Assembly (NCBI GenBank): GCA_963756425.1
Contig: CAVWNW010000011.1
Location: 310,001-374,000 of the forward strand
DNA length: 64,000 nt
Direction of reading: 5' to 3'
DNA from: DASQUK01 sp963756425
GTDB lineage: Bacteria > Actinomycetota > Acidimicrobiia > Acidimicrobiales > VFJN01
Shown here one piece after another: positions 50,637-57,907 of the stretch; position 1 is the stretch's first letter; each line of letters begins with the position of its first letter. The position numbers and the translations under genes were made by a program. The notes below the pieces were generated by a model. It did no database searches. It saw only the letters and a list, made by a program, of their open reading frames with translations, and was not told where the DNA came from.

Positions 50637-51206
50637 TCAGCGGGGCTCCATGCCCGGCTTCCACTTGATGCTGCAACCCATGCTCGCCCTCTGGTCGCCG
50701 GTGACGGGCTCGCCCGACAGCACCGCTCTGACGGCCGGGTCCAGGTCCGAGCCGGTGACGGGCACGCCGTTGGAGGGCCGGCTGCCGTCCATCTGGCCCC
50801 GGTAGGCGAGCGCGCGGTCCCGGTCGAACAGGAAGAAGTCGGGCGTGCATGCGGCGCCGTAGTCGGCGGCGACCCGTTGCGACTCGTCGTACAGGTAGGG
50901 GAAGGTCCAGCCGTGCTGGGCCGCGAACGCGGGCATGAGCTCTGGAGCGTCGTCGGGATAGGCCGCGACATCGTTGGGGTTGATGCCGAAGACGGCCAAA
51001 CCGTCGTCCACCCAGTCGGCGGTAAGGCGGCCCAGGCCGTCGGCCACGTGCTTGACGTACGGGCAGTGGTTGCACAGGAACACGACCAGCAGGCCGTGAG
51101 CATCGGCGGAGTCCGCCGGGCCGTGCAGCGAGCCGTCGGGCGCCGGGAGGCGGAAGTCCGGTGCGTGTGTGCCCAGCGGGAGCATCGAGGAGGGAGTAGG
51201 GGCCAT
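50637..51206 (-). CDS. Thioredoxin-fold (AhpC/TSA-type) protein
   Basis: A 189-residue cytoplasmic protein: APDFRLPAPDGSLHGP, then LVVFLCNHCPYVKHVADGLG with Cys45 and Cys48 (C-x2-C, redox-type), VFGINPNDVAAYPDDAPELM, FPYLYDESQRVAADYGAACT-PDFFLF and a late Cys (SMGCSIKWKPG). This is the common thioredoxin-family peroxiredoxin-like protein with the C-N-H-C-P-Y-V motif. It probably reduces peroxides or disulfides; the partner is unknown. Confidence 0.87.
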   Translation of the reverse strand: MAPTPSSMLPLGTHAPDFRLPAPDGSLHGPADSADAHGLLVVFLCNHCPYVKHVADGLGRLTADWVDDGLAVFGINPNDVAAYPDDAPELMPAFAAQHGWTFPYLYDESQRVAADYGAACTPDFFLFDRDRALAYRGQMDGSRPSNGVPVTGSDLDPAVRAVLSGEPVTGDQRASMGCSIKWKPGMEPR

Positions 51207-51253
51207 GACCCCAGCATGGCGTCCCCGGCGGCCGGAGAGAACCTCGCGAGCGG

Positions 51254-52207
51254 TCAGCGCACCGCCCGGGGATGTGCGGCCCGGTAGGCGGCGAACAGCC
51301 TCTCGGTCGAGACCTTGGTGTACACCTGCGTGGTGCTCACCGAGGCGTGCCCGAGCATCTCCTGGACGGCCCGGATGTCGGCGCCGTGGTCCAGCATGTG
51401 CGTGGCACACGAGTGCCGCAGCACGTGGGGGGTGAGCTTGCCGTCGAGACCGGCGACGGTCCCCCAGTGCTTGACGACCAACCATGCACCCTGGCGGGTG
51501 AGGCGGCCGCCTCGCCGGTTGAGGAAAACGGCGTCGGCGTCGCCTCGGCGCTTCCACTGCTCGGGCGCCAGCGCCGGCCGGCCGCTCGGGCCGAGCCAGT
51601 CGACGAGCGCGGCGACGGCGTGGCGACCGACCGGCACGACCCGCTCCTTCGATCCCTTGCCGAACGCCCGCAGCAACGCCGACTCCAGGTCGACGTCACC
51701 CAGCCGCAGGCCCACCAGCTCCGAGATCCGCAGCCCGGTCCCGTAGAGCACCTCGAGGATTGCTCGGTCCCGCCTGGCGGCGGCGTCGTCGCCCACGACG
51801 GCCTCGAGGAGCGCCTCCACCTCGGGCTCGGACAGAGCCTTGGGAAGCCCCGCAGGGACGCGGGGCGCCTCGACGTCCGCGCCGGCGTCGCTCGGGAGCC
51901 GCCCCTCCTCGGCCAGGAATCGATGCAGCGACCGGGCGGCCACCACCGCCCGCGCCACCGTGGCCGGGGCCAGCCCGGCGCGGCGCAGGTGCCCCACGTA
52001 CGCCTCGACGTCCGGCTCGCGCACCGTCTCCAGCGCCCGTCCCCGGGCGCGCAGCCAGGCGCACCAGCGCCGCGCGTCGCGCCGGTACGCCTCGATCGTG
52101 GACGCCGCGCGGCCCTTCTCCGTCGCCAGCCACGAGAGCCACTCCTCGACATCGAGCGGCAGCAGCTCGGGGTCGTCGGCGGTGGCGGCGATCGCGGCAT
52201 CCGGCAT
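51254..52207 (-). CDS. xerD: Site-specific tyrosine recombinase XerD type
   Basis: A 317-residue recombinase. N-terminal SAM-like domain (EEWLSWLATEKGRAASTIEA), then the catalytic domain: Arg in VLYGTGLRISELVGLRLGDV, Lys in FGKGSKERVVPVGRHA, HVLRHSCATHMLDHGADIRA and LGHASVSTTQVYTKVSTERL (Tyr). It resolves chromosome dimers at dif, and lies in the region of scpA/scpB as in many actinomycetes. XerD was preferred to XerC from position and general pattern only. Confidence 0.88.
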   Translation of the reverse strand: MPDAAIAATADDPELLPLDVEEWLSWLATEKGRAASTIEAYRRDARRWCAWLRARGRALETVREPDVEAYVGHLRRAGLAPATVARAVVAARSLHRFLAEEGRLPSDAGADVEAPRVPAGLPKALSEPEVEALLEAVVGDDAAARRDRAILEVLYGTGLRISELVGLRLGDVDLESALLRAFGKGSKERVVPVGRHAVAALVDWLGPSGRPALAPEQWKRRGDADAVFLNRRGGRLTRQGAWLVVKHWGTVAGLDGKLTPHVLRHSCATHMLDHGADIRAVQEMLGHASVSTTQVYTKVSTERLFAAYRAAHPRAVR

Positions 52208-52263
52208 GGGTGAGGCAACGGTACGGCGCCGGCCGCCACCAATGGTCCACTAGCGTTGCACCC

Positions 52264-52497
52264 GTGCCGCTGTACGAATTCCGCTGCCGCAGCTGTGGCG
52301 ACACGTTCGAGCTACGCCGGTCGATGGCCGAGTCCGACGCGCCGGCGCCGTGCCCCGGTGGTCACCGCGACACGGTCAAGCTGTTGCCCCTGGTGGCGGT
52401 CGGCGGCCGGGCATCGGCCGCTCCGGCCGCTCCGGGTGCCCCGCCGGCGGCGATCGACGGCGGTTGCTGCGGCGGCGCGTGCGGCTGCTCGTCCTAG
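52264..52497 (+). CDS. FmdB-type zinc-ribbon protein, 77 aa
   Basis: MPLYEFRCRSCGDTFELRRS is the FmdB/CxxC_CxxC_SSSS start with Cys8 and Cys11; a second pair begins at CPGGH (Cys30, His34). The C-terminus ends GGCCGGACGCSS, the Cys/Ser tail of this group. Function unknown; often suggested to regulate genes. The GTG start has no strong ribosome site. Confidence 0.8.
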   Translation: MPLYEFRCRSCGDTFELRRSMAESDAPAPCPGGHRDTVKLLPLVAVGGRASAAPAAPGAPPAAIDGGCCGGACGCSS

Positions 52498-52519
52498 TGC
52501 ATGGCGGGCAGGTCGGCCC

Positions 52520-53056
52520 CTAGAGCCCCCGCCGCGCCAGGGTGAGTAGCGCGACCACCGTCTTGGCGTCGGTGATGCGGCCGTCATCCACCATCGCCAG
52601 CGCGGTGCCGAGCGGCACCCGTTCGACATCCATGTGTTCTTCCTCGGCCTCCTGGCGATCGTCCGCCACCCCGCTCAGCTCGGTCGCCAGGTAGATCACC
52701 ACCGACTCGTCGGAGAAGCCGACCGAGTTGTGGAAGCGCGTCACGTACTCGAGCCGCCCTGCCCGAAGCCCGACCTCCTCGGCGAGCTCGCGCTGGGCTG
52801 TATCCTCGGGGAGCTCGTCGGCCACGTCCCGCATGCCGGCCGGTATCTCCCACATGGTGTCATCCACGGCGGCACGGAACTGGTGGACGAGCGTCACCGT
52901 GCCGTCCTCGTGGAGCGGCACCATGGCCACCGCTCCAGGGTGATGGACGATCTCGCGTTCGAACCGCTCGCCGTCCGGCGCCTCGACTTCGAGGACGGCG
53001 ACGCTGATCCGGCGGCCCCGCCACGTAGGCCGCTCCCCCACGATCCGGAAGGTCAT
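52520..53056 (-). CDS. NUDIX hydrolase, ADP-ribose pyrophosphatase-like
   Basis: A 178-residue protein: RISVAVLEVEAPDGERFERE, VAMVPLHEDGTVTLVHQFR, MWEIPAGMRDVADELPEDTA, QRELAEEVGLRAGRLEYVTR. The Nudix box is seen as G-x6-E-x7-REL-x-EE-x-GL, one residue longer than the standard G-x5-E spacing. It probably hydrolyses ADP-ribose or a related nucleotide sugar. It sits 17 bp after pyrG and is probably in its operon. Confidence 0.85.
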   Translation of the reverse strand: MTFRIVGERPTWRGRRISVAVLEVEAPDGERFEREIVHHPGAVAMVPLHEDGTVTLVHQFRAAVDDTMWEIPAGMRDVADELPEDTAQRELAEEVGLRAGRLEYVTRFHNSVGFSDESVVIYLATELSGVADDRQEAEEEHMDVERVPLGTALAMVDDGRITDAKTVVALLTLARRGL

Positions 53057-53073
53057 GATGGGCCCCAAGGGCG

Positions 53074-54729
53074 TCAGGACGCAGCCGACCGCAGGGCGTC
53101 GCGCTCGGCGACCGGGAACAGGTGGGGGCGCCGGCCCTCGGCCCGGTCCAGCGCCGCTCCGACCAGCCCACGGAACAGGGGCGCCGGCCGCGTGGGGCGG
53201 CTCTTGAGCTCGGGATGCGCCTGGGTCCCCACCCAGAACGGATGGCCCCGCAGTTCGATGAACTCGACCAGGCGACCGTCGGGTGACGATCCCGAGAACA
53301 CGAGGTCGGTCCCCTCGAACTTGCCCCGGTAGCGGGGGTTGAACTCGTAGCGGTGCCGGTGCCGCTCGGACACCACGGTCTTGCCGTAGGCCTGCGCAAC
53401 CTGCGATCCGGGCACCAGCTCGGCGACATAGGCGCCGAGGCGCATCGTGCCCCCCTTGTCGGTGACGTCGCGCTGGCTGTCCATGAGGTCGATCACCGGA
53501 TGGGGCGTGGCCGGGTCGAACTCGGTGGAGTTGGCGCCGGTCAGGCCCAACGCGTTGCGGGCGTACTCGATCGTCATCATCTGCAGGCCGAGGCACAGCC
53601 CCAGGCAGGGGATCCCGTGCTCGCGTGCGTAGCCCGCCGCCATGATCTTGCCCTCGCTGCCCCGCTCGCCGAACCCGCCCGGGATCACGATCCCGTCGAG
53701 GTCGCGCAGCCGGCCCTCGGCCAGCAACCCCTCCACCTCCTCGGCCTGGATCCAGTCGACGTCGATCTGCGTCCCGTGGTCGAAACCGCCGTGCTTGAGC
53801 GCCTCGACCACCGACAGGTAGGCGTCGGGCAGGCTCACGTACTTGCCGATGATCCCGACCCGGACGGTTTCGGTGGCGGCCTCGATCCGCTCGACCAGTC
53901 GCTCCCATTCCGTGAGGTCCGGCTGCTGGTCGAAGCCGAGCAGGTCACACAGGTAGCCGTCGAAGCCCTCCTCGTGGAGGACCAGTGGCACCTCGTAGAT
54001 GTTGGCCGCGTCGGCCGCGTTGACGACCGCCTCGGGCGGCACGTCGCACAGCCGGGAGATCTTCTGCTTGAGTGCGTCGCTCAGGGGGCGCTCGCTGCGG
54101 CAGACGATGACGTCGGGCTGGATGCCCCGCGCCCGCAGCTCGGTCACCGAGTGCTGCGTGGGCTTGGTCTTCTGCTCGCCCGACGGTCCGATGAACGGCA
54201 CCAGCGTGACGTGCACGAAGGCCACGTTGTTGCGGCCCACGTCGAGGCGGAACTGCCGAATGGCCTCAAGGAACGGCAGGATCTCGATGTCGCCCACCGT
54301 GCCCCCGATCTCGGTGATCACCACGTCGACGTCGTCACCGGCCAACAGGTTGATGCGGCGCTTGATCTCGTCGGTGATGTGGGGGATCACCTGCACGGTC
54401 TTTCCCAGATAGTCCCCACGCCGTTCGGCCGCCAGCACCGCGGAGTAGATCGAGCCCGTTGTGGCGTTGCTGCCCCGCGACAACGGCTCGTCGATGAAGC
54501 GCTCGTAGTGGCCGAGATCGAGGTCGGTCTCGCCGCCGTCGTCGGTGACGAAAACCTCCCCGTGCTCGAACGGGTTCATCGTCCCGGGATCGACATTGAT
54601 GTACGGATCGAGCTTCTGCATCGTGACGCGCAGGCCACGCGATTTGAGCAGACGCCCCAGCGACGAGCCGGTGATGCCTTTGCCGAGGGAGCTGGCGACA
54701 CCGCCCGTGACGAAGATGTGCTTTGTCAC
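53074..54729 (-). CDS. pyrG: CTP synthase
   Basis: A 551-residue enzyme. The N-terminal amidoligase domain starts KHIFVTGGVASSLGKGITGS and has EHGEVFVTDDGGETDLDLGH and TEIGGTVGDIEILPFLEAIR. The C-terminal glutaminase has the nucleophile Cys in IPCLGLCLGLQMMTIEYARN and the His-Glu pair in THPE-like GTQAHPELKSRPTRPAPLF. It converts UTP to CTP with glutamine. The start is divergent from the Clp-N/HTH gene, 96 bp apart. Confidence 0.97.
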   Translation of the reverse strand: MTKHIFVTGGVASSLGKGITGSSLGRLLKSRGLRVTMQKLDPYINVDPGTMNPFEHGEVFVTDDGGETDLDLGHYERFIDEPLSRGSNATTGSIYSAVLAAERRGDYLGKTVQVIPHITDEIKRRINLLAGDDVDVVITEIGGTVGDIEILPFLEAIRQFRLDVGRNNVAFVHVTLVPFIGPSGEQKTKPTQHSVTELRARGIQPDVIVCRSERPLSDALKQKISRLCDVPPEAVVNAADAANIYEVPLVLHEEGFDGYLCDLLGFDQQPDLTEWERLVERIEAATETVRVGIIGKYVSLPDAYLSVVEALKHGGFDHGTQIDVDWIQAEEVEGLLAEGRLRDLDGIVIPGGFGERGSEGKIMAAGYAREHGIPCLGLCLGLQMMTIEYARNALGLTGANSTEFDPATPHPVIDLMDSQRDVTDKGGTMRLGAYVAELVPGSQVAQAYGKTVVSERHRHRYEFNPRYRGKFEGTDLVFSGSSPDGRLVEFIELRGHPFWVGTQAHPELKSRPTRPAPLFRGLVGAALDRAEGRRPHLFPVAERDALRSAAS

Positions 54730-54775
54730 GGGACCTCAGCATACCTCCGGGGTTCGCCGGCGCCGGGGACCGGCG

Positions 54776-54822
54776 ATGTCAATCTCAGATTGACATCTGG
54801 CAATCGTCAATGTGAGATTGAC
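54776..54822. promoter_or_regulatory. Twin GTCAAT-N5-ATTGAC operators in the pyrG/Clp-N spacer
   Basis: Two palindromes of the form GTCAAT-N5-ATTGAC lie at 54778-54783/54789-54794 and 54806-54811/54817-54822, spaced 28 bp centre to centre. The first extends to a perfect 10-bp arm (54776-54796). On the plus strand TTGACA (54790-54795) is followed after 17 bp by TGAGAT (54813-54818), a possible promoter whose transcript would start at or next to the GTG at 54826, that is leaderless. The minus strand has the same TTGAC-17-TGAGAT spacing towards pyrG. Confidence 0.6.
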
Positions 54823-54825
54823 AGC

Positions 54826-55522
54826 GTGAACCTCGAGGAGCTGATCGCCGCAGTGGAGGAGACCGAGGGGCCGCTCGACCGGGTGTCGGCGGCCGCTGCC
54901 GTCAAGGATCAGATCGAGGCGCTGGGCGACGAGCTCCTCGACCATTTCGTGAAGGAGGCCCGGGAACAGGATTGCTCGTGGACGCAGATCGGCGAAGCCC
55001 TCGGCGTCACCCGCCAGGCCGCGCAGCAGCGCCACGGGGGCCTGATCGCCCGGTTGGTGGAGGGACTGGGTGAGGGCCGATTCAAGCGCTTCACGCCGCG
55101 GGCCCGCGCCGCGGTGATTACCGCCGAGGCGGCGGCCCGCGAACGGAACCACGAGTGGGTCGGCACCGAGCACCTGCTGATCGGCTTGGTCGCCAACGAG
55201 GACGGGAACGTGGCGGAGTCCGCCCTCGCCCGGCTCGGCATCGATCGGCCCTCGATCGTGGAGGCGGTCGACGAGCTCGTGGGGCCGGGCGCCGAGCCGG
55301 TCACGGGTCACATCCCGTTCACCCCGCGCGAAGAAGACGCTGGAGCTGGCCCTGCGGGAGGCCCTGCGGTTGGGGCACAACTACATCGGCTGCGAGCACA
55401 TCGTGCTGGCGCTGGCCCGCGTCGACAAGGGCGTGGCGGCCAGCATCCTCACGGAGGACGGCGTCACCTACAAGGTCCTCGAGCGCACTGTCCGGGCCGT
55501 CCTCGACGAGGGCGCGCCGTAG
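54826..55522 (+). pseudogene. HTH plus Clp-N domain protein, frameshifted near 55330
   Basis: From GTG 54826 the frame reads NLEELIAAVEETEGPLDRVS, an HTH of sigma-region-4 type (CSWTQIGEALGVTRQAAQQR, about 43-62), then a Clp N-terminal repeat (FTPRARAAVITAEAAARERN; WVGTEHLLIGLVANEDGNVA). After HIPFTPR two bases are missing from a CGCGCG run, and the second Clp repeat continues in the next frame: KKTLELALREALRLGHNYIG and CEHIVLALARVDKGVAASIL to a stop at 55522. Clp-N repeats bind protein substrates; with an HTH the protein would be a regulator. The shift may be real or a sequence error. Confidence 0.8.
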
Positions 55523-55696
55523 CGTGGCCGGCCGGCAGGCCGTTCCGCAATGCCGCCCGAGGCCCTGGGTTCCGCCGCGAGGAGGCTGAGGTCATGAGTT
55601 CCGGCTCCGGGACCTATGACCTCGGGCCGGCCGGTTCGGAACCCATCACCTCGGGACGACGTGATGGCTCGACCGCCCTGCTGCGGCTCCTCGCCG
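55523..55696. other. 174-bp convergent spacer
   Basis: Between the end of the Clp-N gene and the end of the minus-strand envelope operon. I see no clear terminator hairpin with a U-run and no gene here. Confidence 0.4.
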
Positions 55697-56533
55697 TCAG
55701 GGCAGGCGGCCCCACCGGTCGGCGGCGCGCAACGGCGGGGCGCCGGCGATCACCCGGCTGAACGACACCCACTCGCTGGCCAGGTTGAGCAGCGCCACGA
55801 GCACCAGGACGATTGTCCGCACGCCGGGCGAGCACGTGAGGACCACGCCCAGGCCGAGCACCGCCCCGAGCACGTTCGCGCCGGCGTCGCCCAGCATGAG
55901 CCGCTCCCGCAGGTCCGCGGTCAGGAGGCCGGCCCCCGCCCCGACGGCCAGCGCGACGCCGGCCAGCTCGCGCTGCGCCCCCACCGCCAGCACGAGCACC
56001 AGGAACGCCACCAGCGTGACCTTGATCGTCCGCCCCGGCGCCCGATCGAACAGGTTGCCGAGGTTGGCGGCCAGCGCCACCAGTGCGCCGTCGGCGAGGA
56101 CGCGGCCGATCGAGTCGGGCTCCCGCGTCGCCACTACGACGACCGCCACCGCGGCCCCGCCGAACAGCTTGATCGCCCCCGTCGTCAGCTTGCCCTCGGC
56201 CAGGGCATGCAGGTGCGCCGCGAAGCCACCACTCTCGCCCGCGCCACCCAGGTCGTCGAGCAGCCCCAGCAGGCCGAAACCGAGCGCCGTGATCGTCGTG
56301 AGCCGCAGACCCTCGACGGCCCCGGCGTCGGGCTCGGCGCCGGCCGCGACGATCACCGACACCACCGCGTCCGTCGCCAGCACCACCAGGGCGACGATGA
56401 TCCCCACGGCGGTCGGCAACAGCCGGCCCCGGAAGTTCTCACGCCGGAACACCACCCCGCCGAACGCCGCCGCGGCCAGGACCCACAGCCCGGCAGCGGC
56501 CAACAGCCCCACGACGAACGCGCCTGCGACCAC
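55697..56533 (-). CDS. MraY/WecA-like glycosyl-phosphate transferase
   Basis: A 278-residue polytopic membrane protein (about 8-9 helices) of the MraY/WecA-like glycosyltransferase-4 superfamily. Visible motifs are LLGLLDDLGG (paired Asp), LAANLGNLFDRAPGRTIKVT (N-x2-N-x2-D, like the NxxNxxDG of WecA) and LMLGDAGANVLGAVLGLGV (GDxG). It would move a sugar phosphate from a UDP-sugar to a polyprenyl phosphate at the cytoplasmic face. The family is usually 320-380 residues, so this is short. The GTG at 56533 follows the HTTM gene by one base; the frame upstream overlaps that gene. Confidence 0.7.
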   Translation of the reverse strand: MVAGAFVVGLLAAAGLWVLAAAAFGGVVFRRENFRGRLLPTAVGIIVALVVLATDAVVSVIVAAGAEPDAGAVEGLRLTTITALGFGLLGLLDDLGGAGESGGFAAHLHALAEGKLTTGAIKLFGGAAVAVVVVATREPDSIGRVLADGALVALAANLGNLFDRAPGRTIKVTLVAFLVLVLAVGAQRELAGVALAVGAGAGLLTADLRERLMLGDAGANVLGAVLGLGVVLTCSPGVRTIVLVLVALLNLASEWVSFSRVIAGAPPLRAADRWGRLP

Positions 56534-56534
56534 G

Positions 56535-57434
56535 TCAGGCCCCCGGCACCGGGACCGTGGCGGCGTCCCTGGCGTCCACCGTGCCGCGTGAGAATCGCCT
56601 GACCCCACGGGCGACGGCCGGCCAGTCGATGAACAGCAGCGCGACCGTCGCCGCCCACGCCCAGTAGTCGAGGCCGAGGACGAACCAGGTGGTCACGTGC
56701 AGGAACACCGCCGCCAGGGCGTACCAGGCCTGCAGGCGCCGGACGACCAGCACAACGGGGAAGCTGATCTCGAGGCCGAAGATGAATGCGCCCGACGCCT
56801 TGGCCGCCCACAGGTGCTCGCCCACCCAGCGGGCCATACCCTCCCACTGCGCCTCGCCGATGCTGGGCCCCCACAGCATGACGTAGCGCATGTTGTCGCC
56901 CAGGACCCAGTCGATCCCCGACCGCCGCAGCTTGTGGTACCCGGCAAAGAAGTAGACGAGCGCGGTGATCACCATCGCCACCCGGATCGGCCAGCCGTAA
57001 CGGCGGCGGGCGATCCGGTCGCGCACGTCCACGGCCACCGGCGCCAGCAGGAAGGGCGCCGACGCCCACAGCAGCAACAGGTCGTTGTGCAGCACCTTGC
57101 CCCGGCTGCCCCGCAGCCCGGCCAACACCAGGTAACACAGCCAGGCGACGGCGAAGGCGATCCGGGGGTTGCGCCTCAGCACGGCGGCGACCGCCGCCAG
57201 CACGCCCACGACCTGAATGCCGACGATCACCTCGGCGGTCGGCATCCGGTCGAGCCAGCCGAGGATCGGCACCGGGTCGACCAGCGCCGGGGGCGTGTCC
57301 GCGAGCTGGCGGTACGAGCCGAGCGCGATCCGCAGGCCGATCAGCGCCGACAGCCCGGCGTACACGACGACAAGGCGTGAGGCCGTCTCCGGCCCCCACA
57401 GGGCCTCGTCGACCCAGCGGCGCAGCCGCGTCAC
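56535..57434 (-). CDS. HTTM-like membrane protein, 299 aa
   Basis: A polytopic protein with about 6-7 helices (for example LVVVYAGLSALIGLRIALG; VVGVLAAVAAVL; IAFAVAWLCYLVLAGLRG; PIRVAMVITALVYFFAGYHK). The segment YFFAGYHKLRRSGIDWVLGD and NMRYVML resembles HTTM (vitamin K-dependent gamma-carboxylase-like) proteins, where the Lys and Arg pattern after FAGYHK is typical. The enzymatic role of bacterial HTTM proteins is mostly unknown. The GTG start overlaps the stop of the upstream gene by 4 bp. Confidence 0.7.
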   Translation of the reverse strand: MTRLRRWVDEALWGPETASRLVVVYAGLSALIGLRIALGSYRQLADTPPALVDPVPILGWLDRMPTAEVIVGIQVVGVLAAVAAVLRRNPRIAFAVAWLCYLVLAGLRGSRGKVLHNDLLLLWASAPFLLAPVAVDVRDRIARRRYGWPIRVAMVITALVYFFAGYHKLRRSGIDWVLGDNMRYVMLWGPSIGEAQWEGMARWVGEHLWAAKASGAFIFGLEISFPVVLVVRRLQAWYALAAVFLHVTTWFVLGLDYWAWAATVALLFIDWPAVARGVRRFSRGTVDARDAATVPVPGA

Positions 57435-57907
57435 GTGTCGCCCGCCTCGAGGTCGGTGGGCCGGCACGTGTGAATCACCTCGAGGTCGTCGACCACGCCC
57501 CAATCACCGTCACGCTCCTCGAGCCGCGCTCGGTCTCGGGCGATGCGCAGCTCGGCAGTCGAGGGTTCGACGTCGACGACGGCGCCCAGCAACGCCTCGC
57601 ACATGGCCTGGCGACGCGCCGTCGAGGCGCCGGGCAGGTCCGCCATCGGCCACTCGGCGTGCCGGTAGCGCAGCGGCAGCTCCTCGACATCGACGAGCCG
57701 GGACGACCCGTTCCCGTCCACCGCCTCCAGCACCCACAGGGTCTGCGTCTCGTCCCGCGCCAGCGAGAACAGCCGCCAACCGGTGAGCGGCCACAGGTCG
57801 AAGCCGACGAGCCCCGGCACCAGCAGAAGTACGAGGAGCGCGCCCACCAGCCACCGCGCCGACTTGGGCGCGGCGTCCTGCTCGACGTCGCCGGGTGCTG
57901 CGCTCAA
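57431..57907 (-). CDS. Single-span extracytoplasmic protein, 158 aa
   Basis: One N-terminal helix (RWLVGALLVLLLVPGLVGFD, about 18-37) followed by an extracytoplasmic domain (WRLFSLARDETQTLWVLEAV; VEELPLRYRHAEWPMADLPG; WGVVDDLEVIHTC). No catalytic motif. The TTG start overlaps the previous stop (TTGA) and its own stop overlaps the HTTM start (GTGA). Small extracytoplasmic proteins with an N-terminal anchor are often partners of HTTM proteins, so the two may form a complex. Confidence 0.7.
   Translation of the reverse strand: MSAAPGDVEQDAAPKSARWLVGALLVLLLVPGLVGFDLWPLTGWRLFSLARDETQTLWVLEAVDGNGSSRLVDVEELPLRYRHAEWPMADLPGASTARRQAMCEALLGAVVDVEPSTAELRIARDRARLEERDGDWGVVDDLEVIHTCRPTDLEAGDT

Noticed and set aside
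53353..55761. Long plus-strand open frame (802 codons)
   Set aside because: Its first two thirds are antisense to pyrG. Only the part from 54826 is coding.
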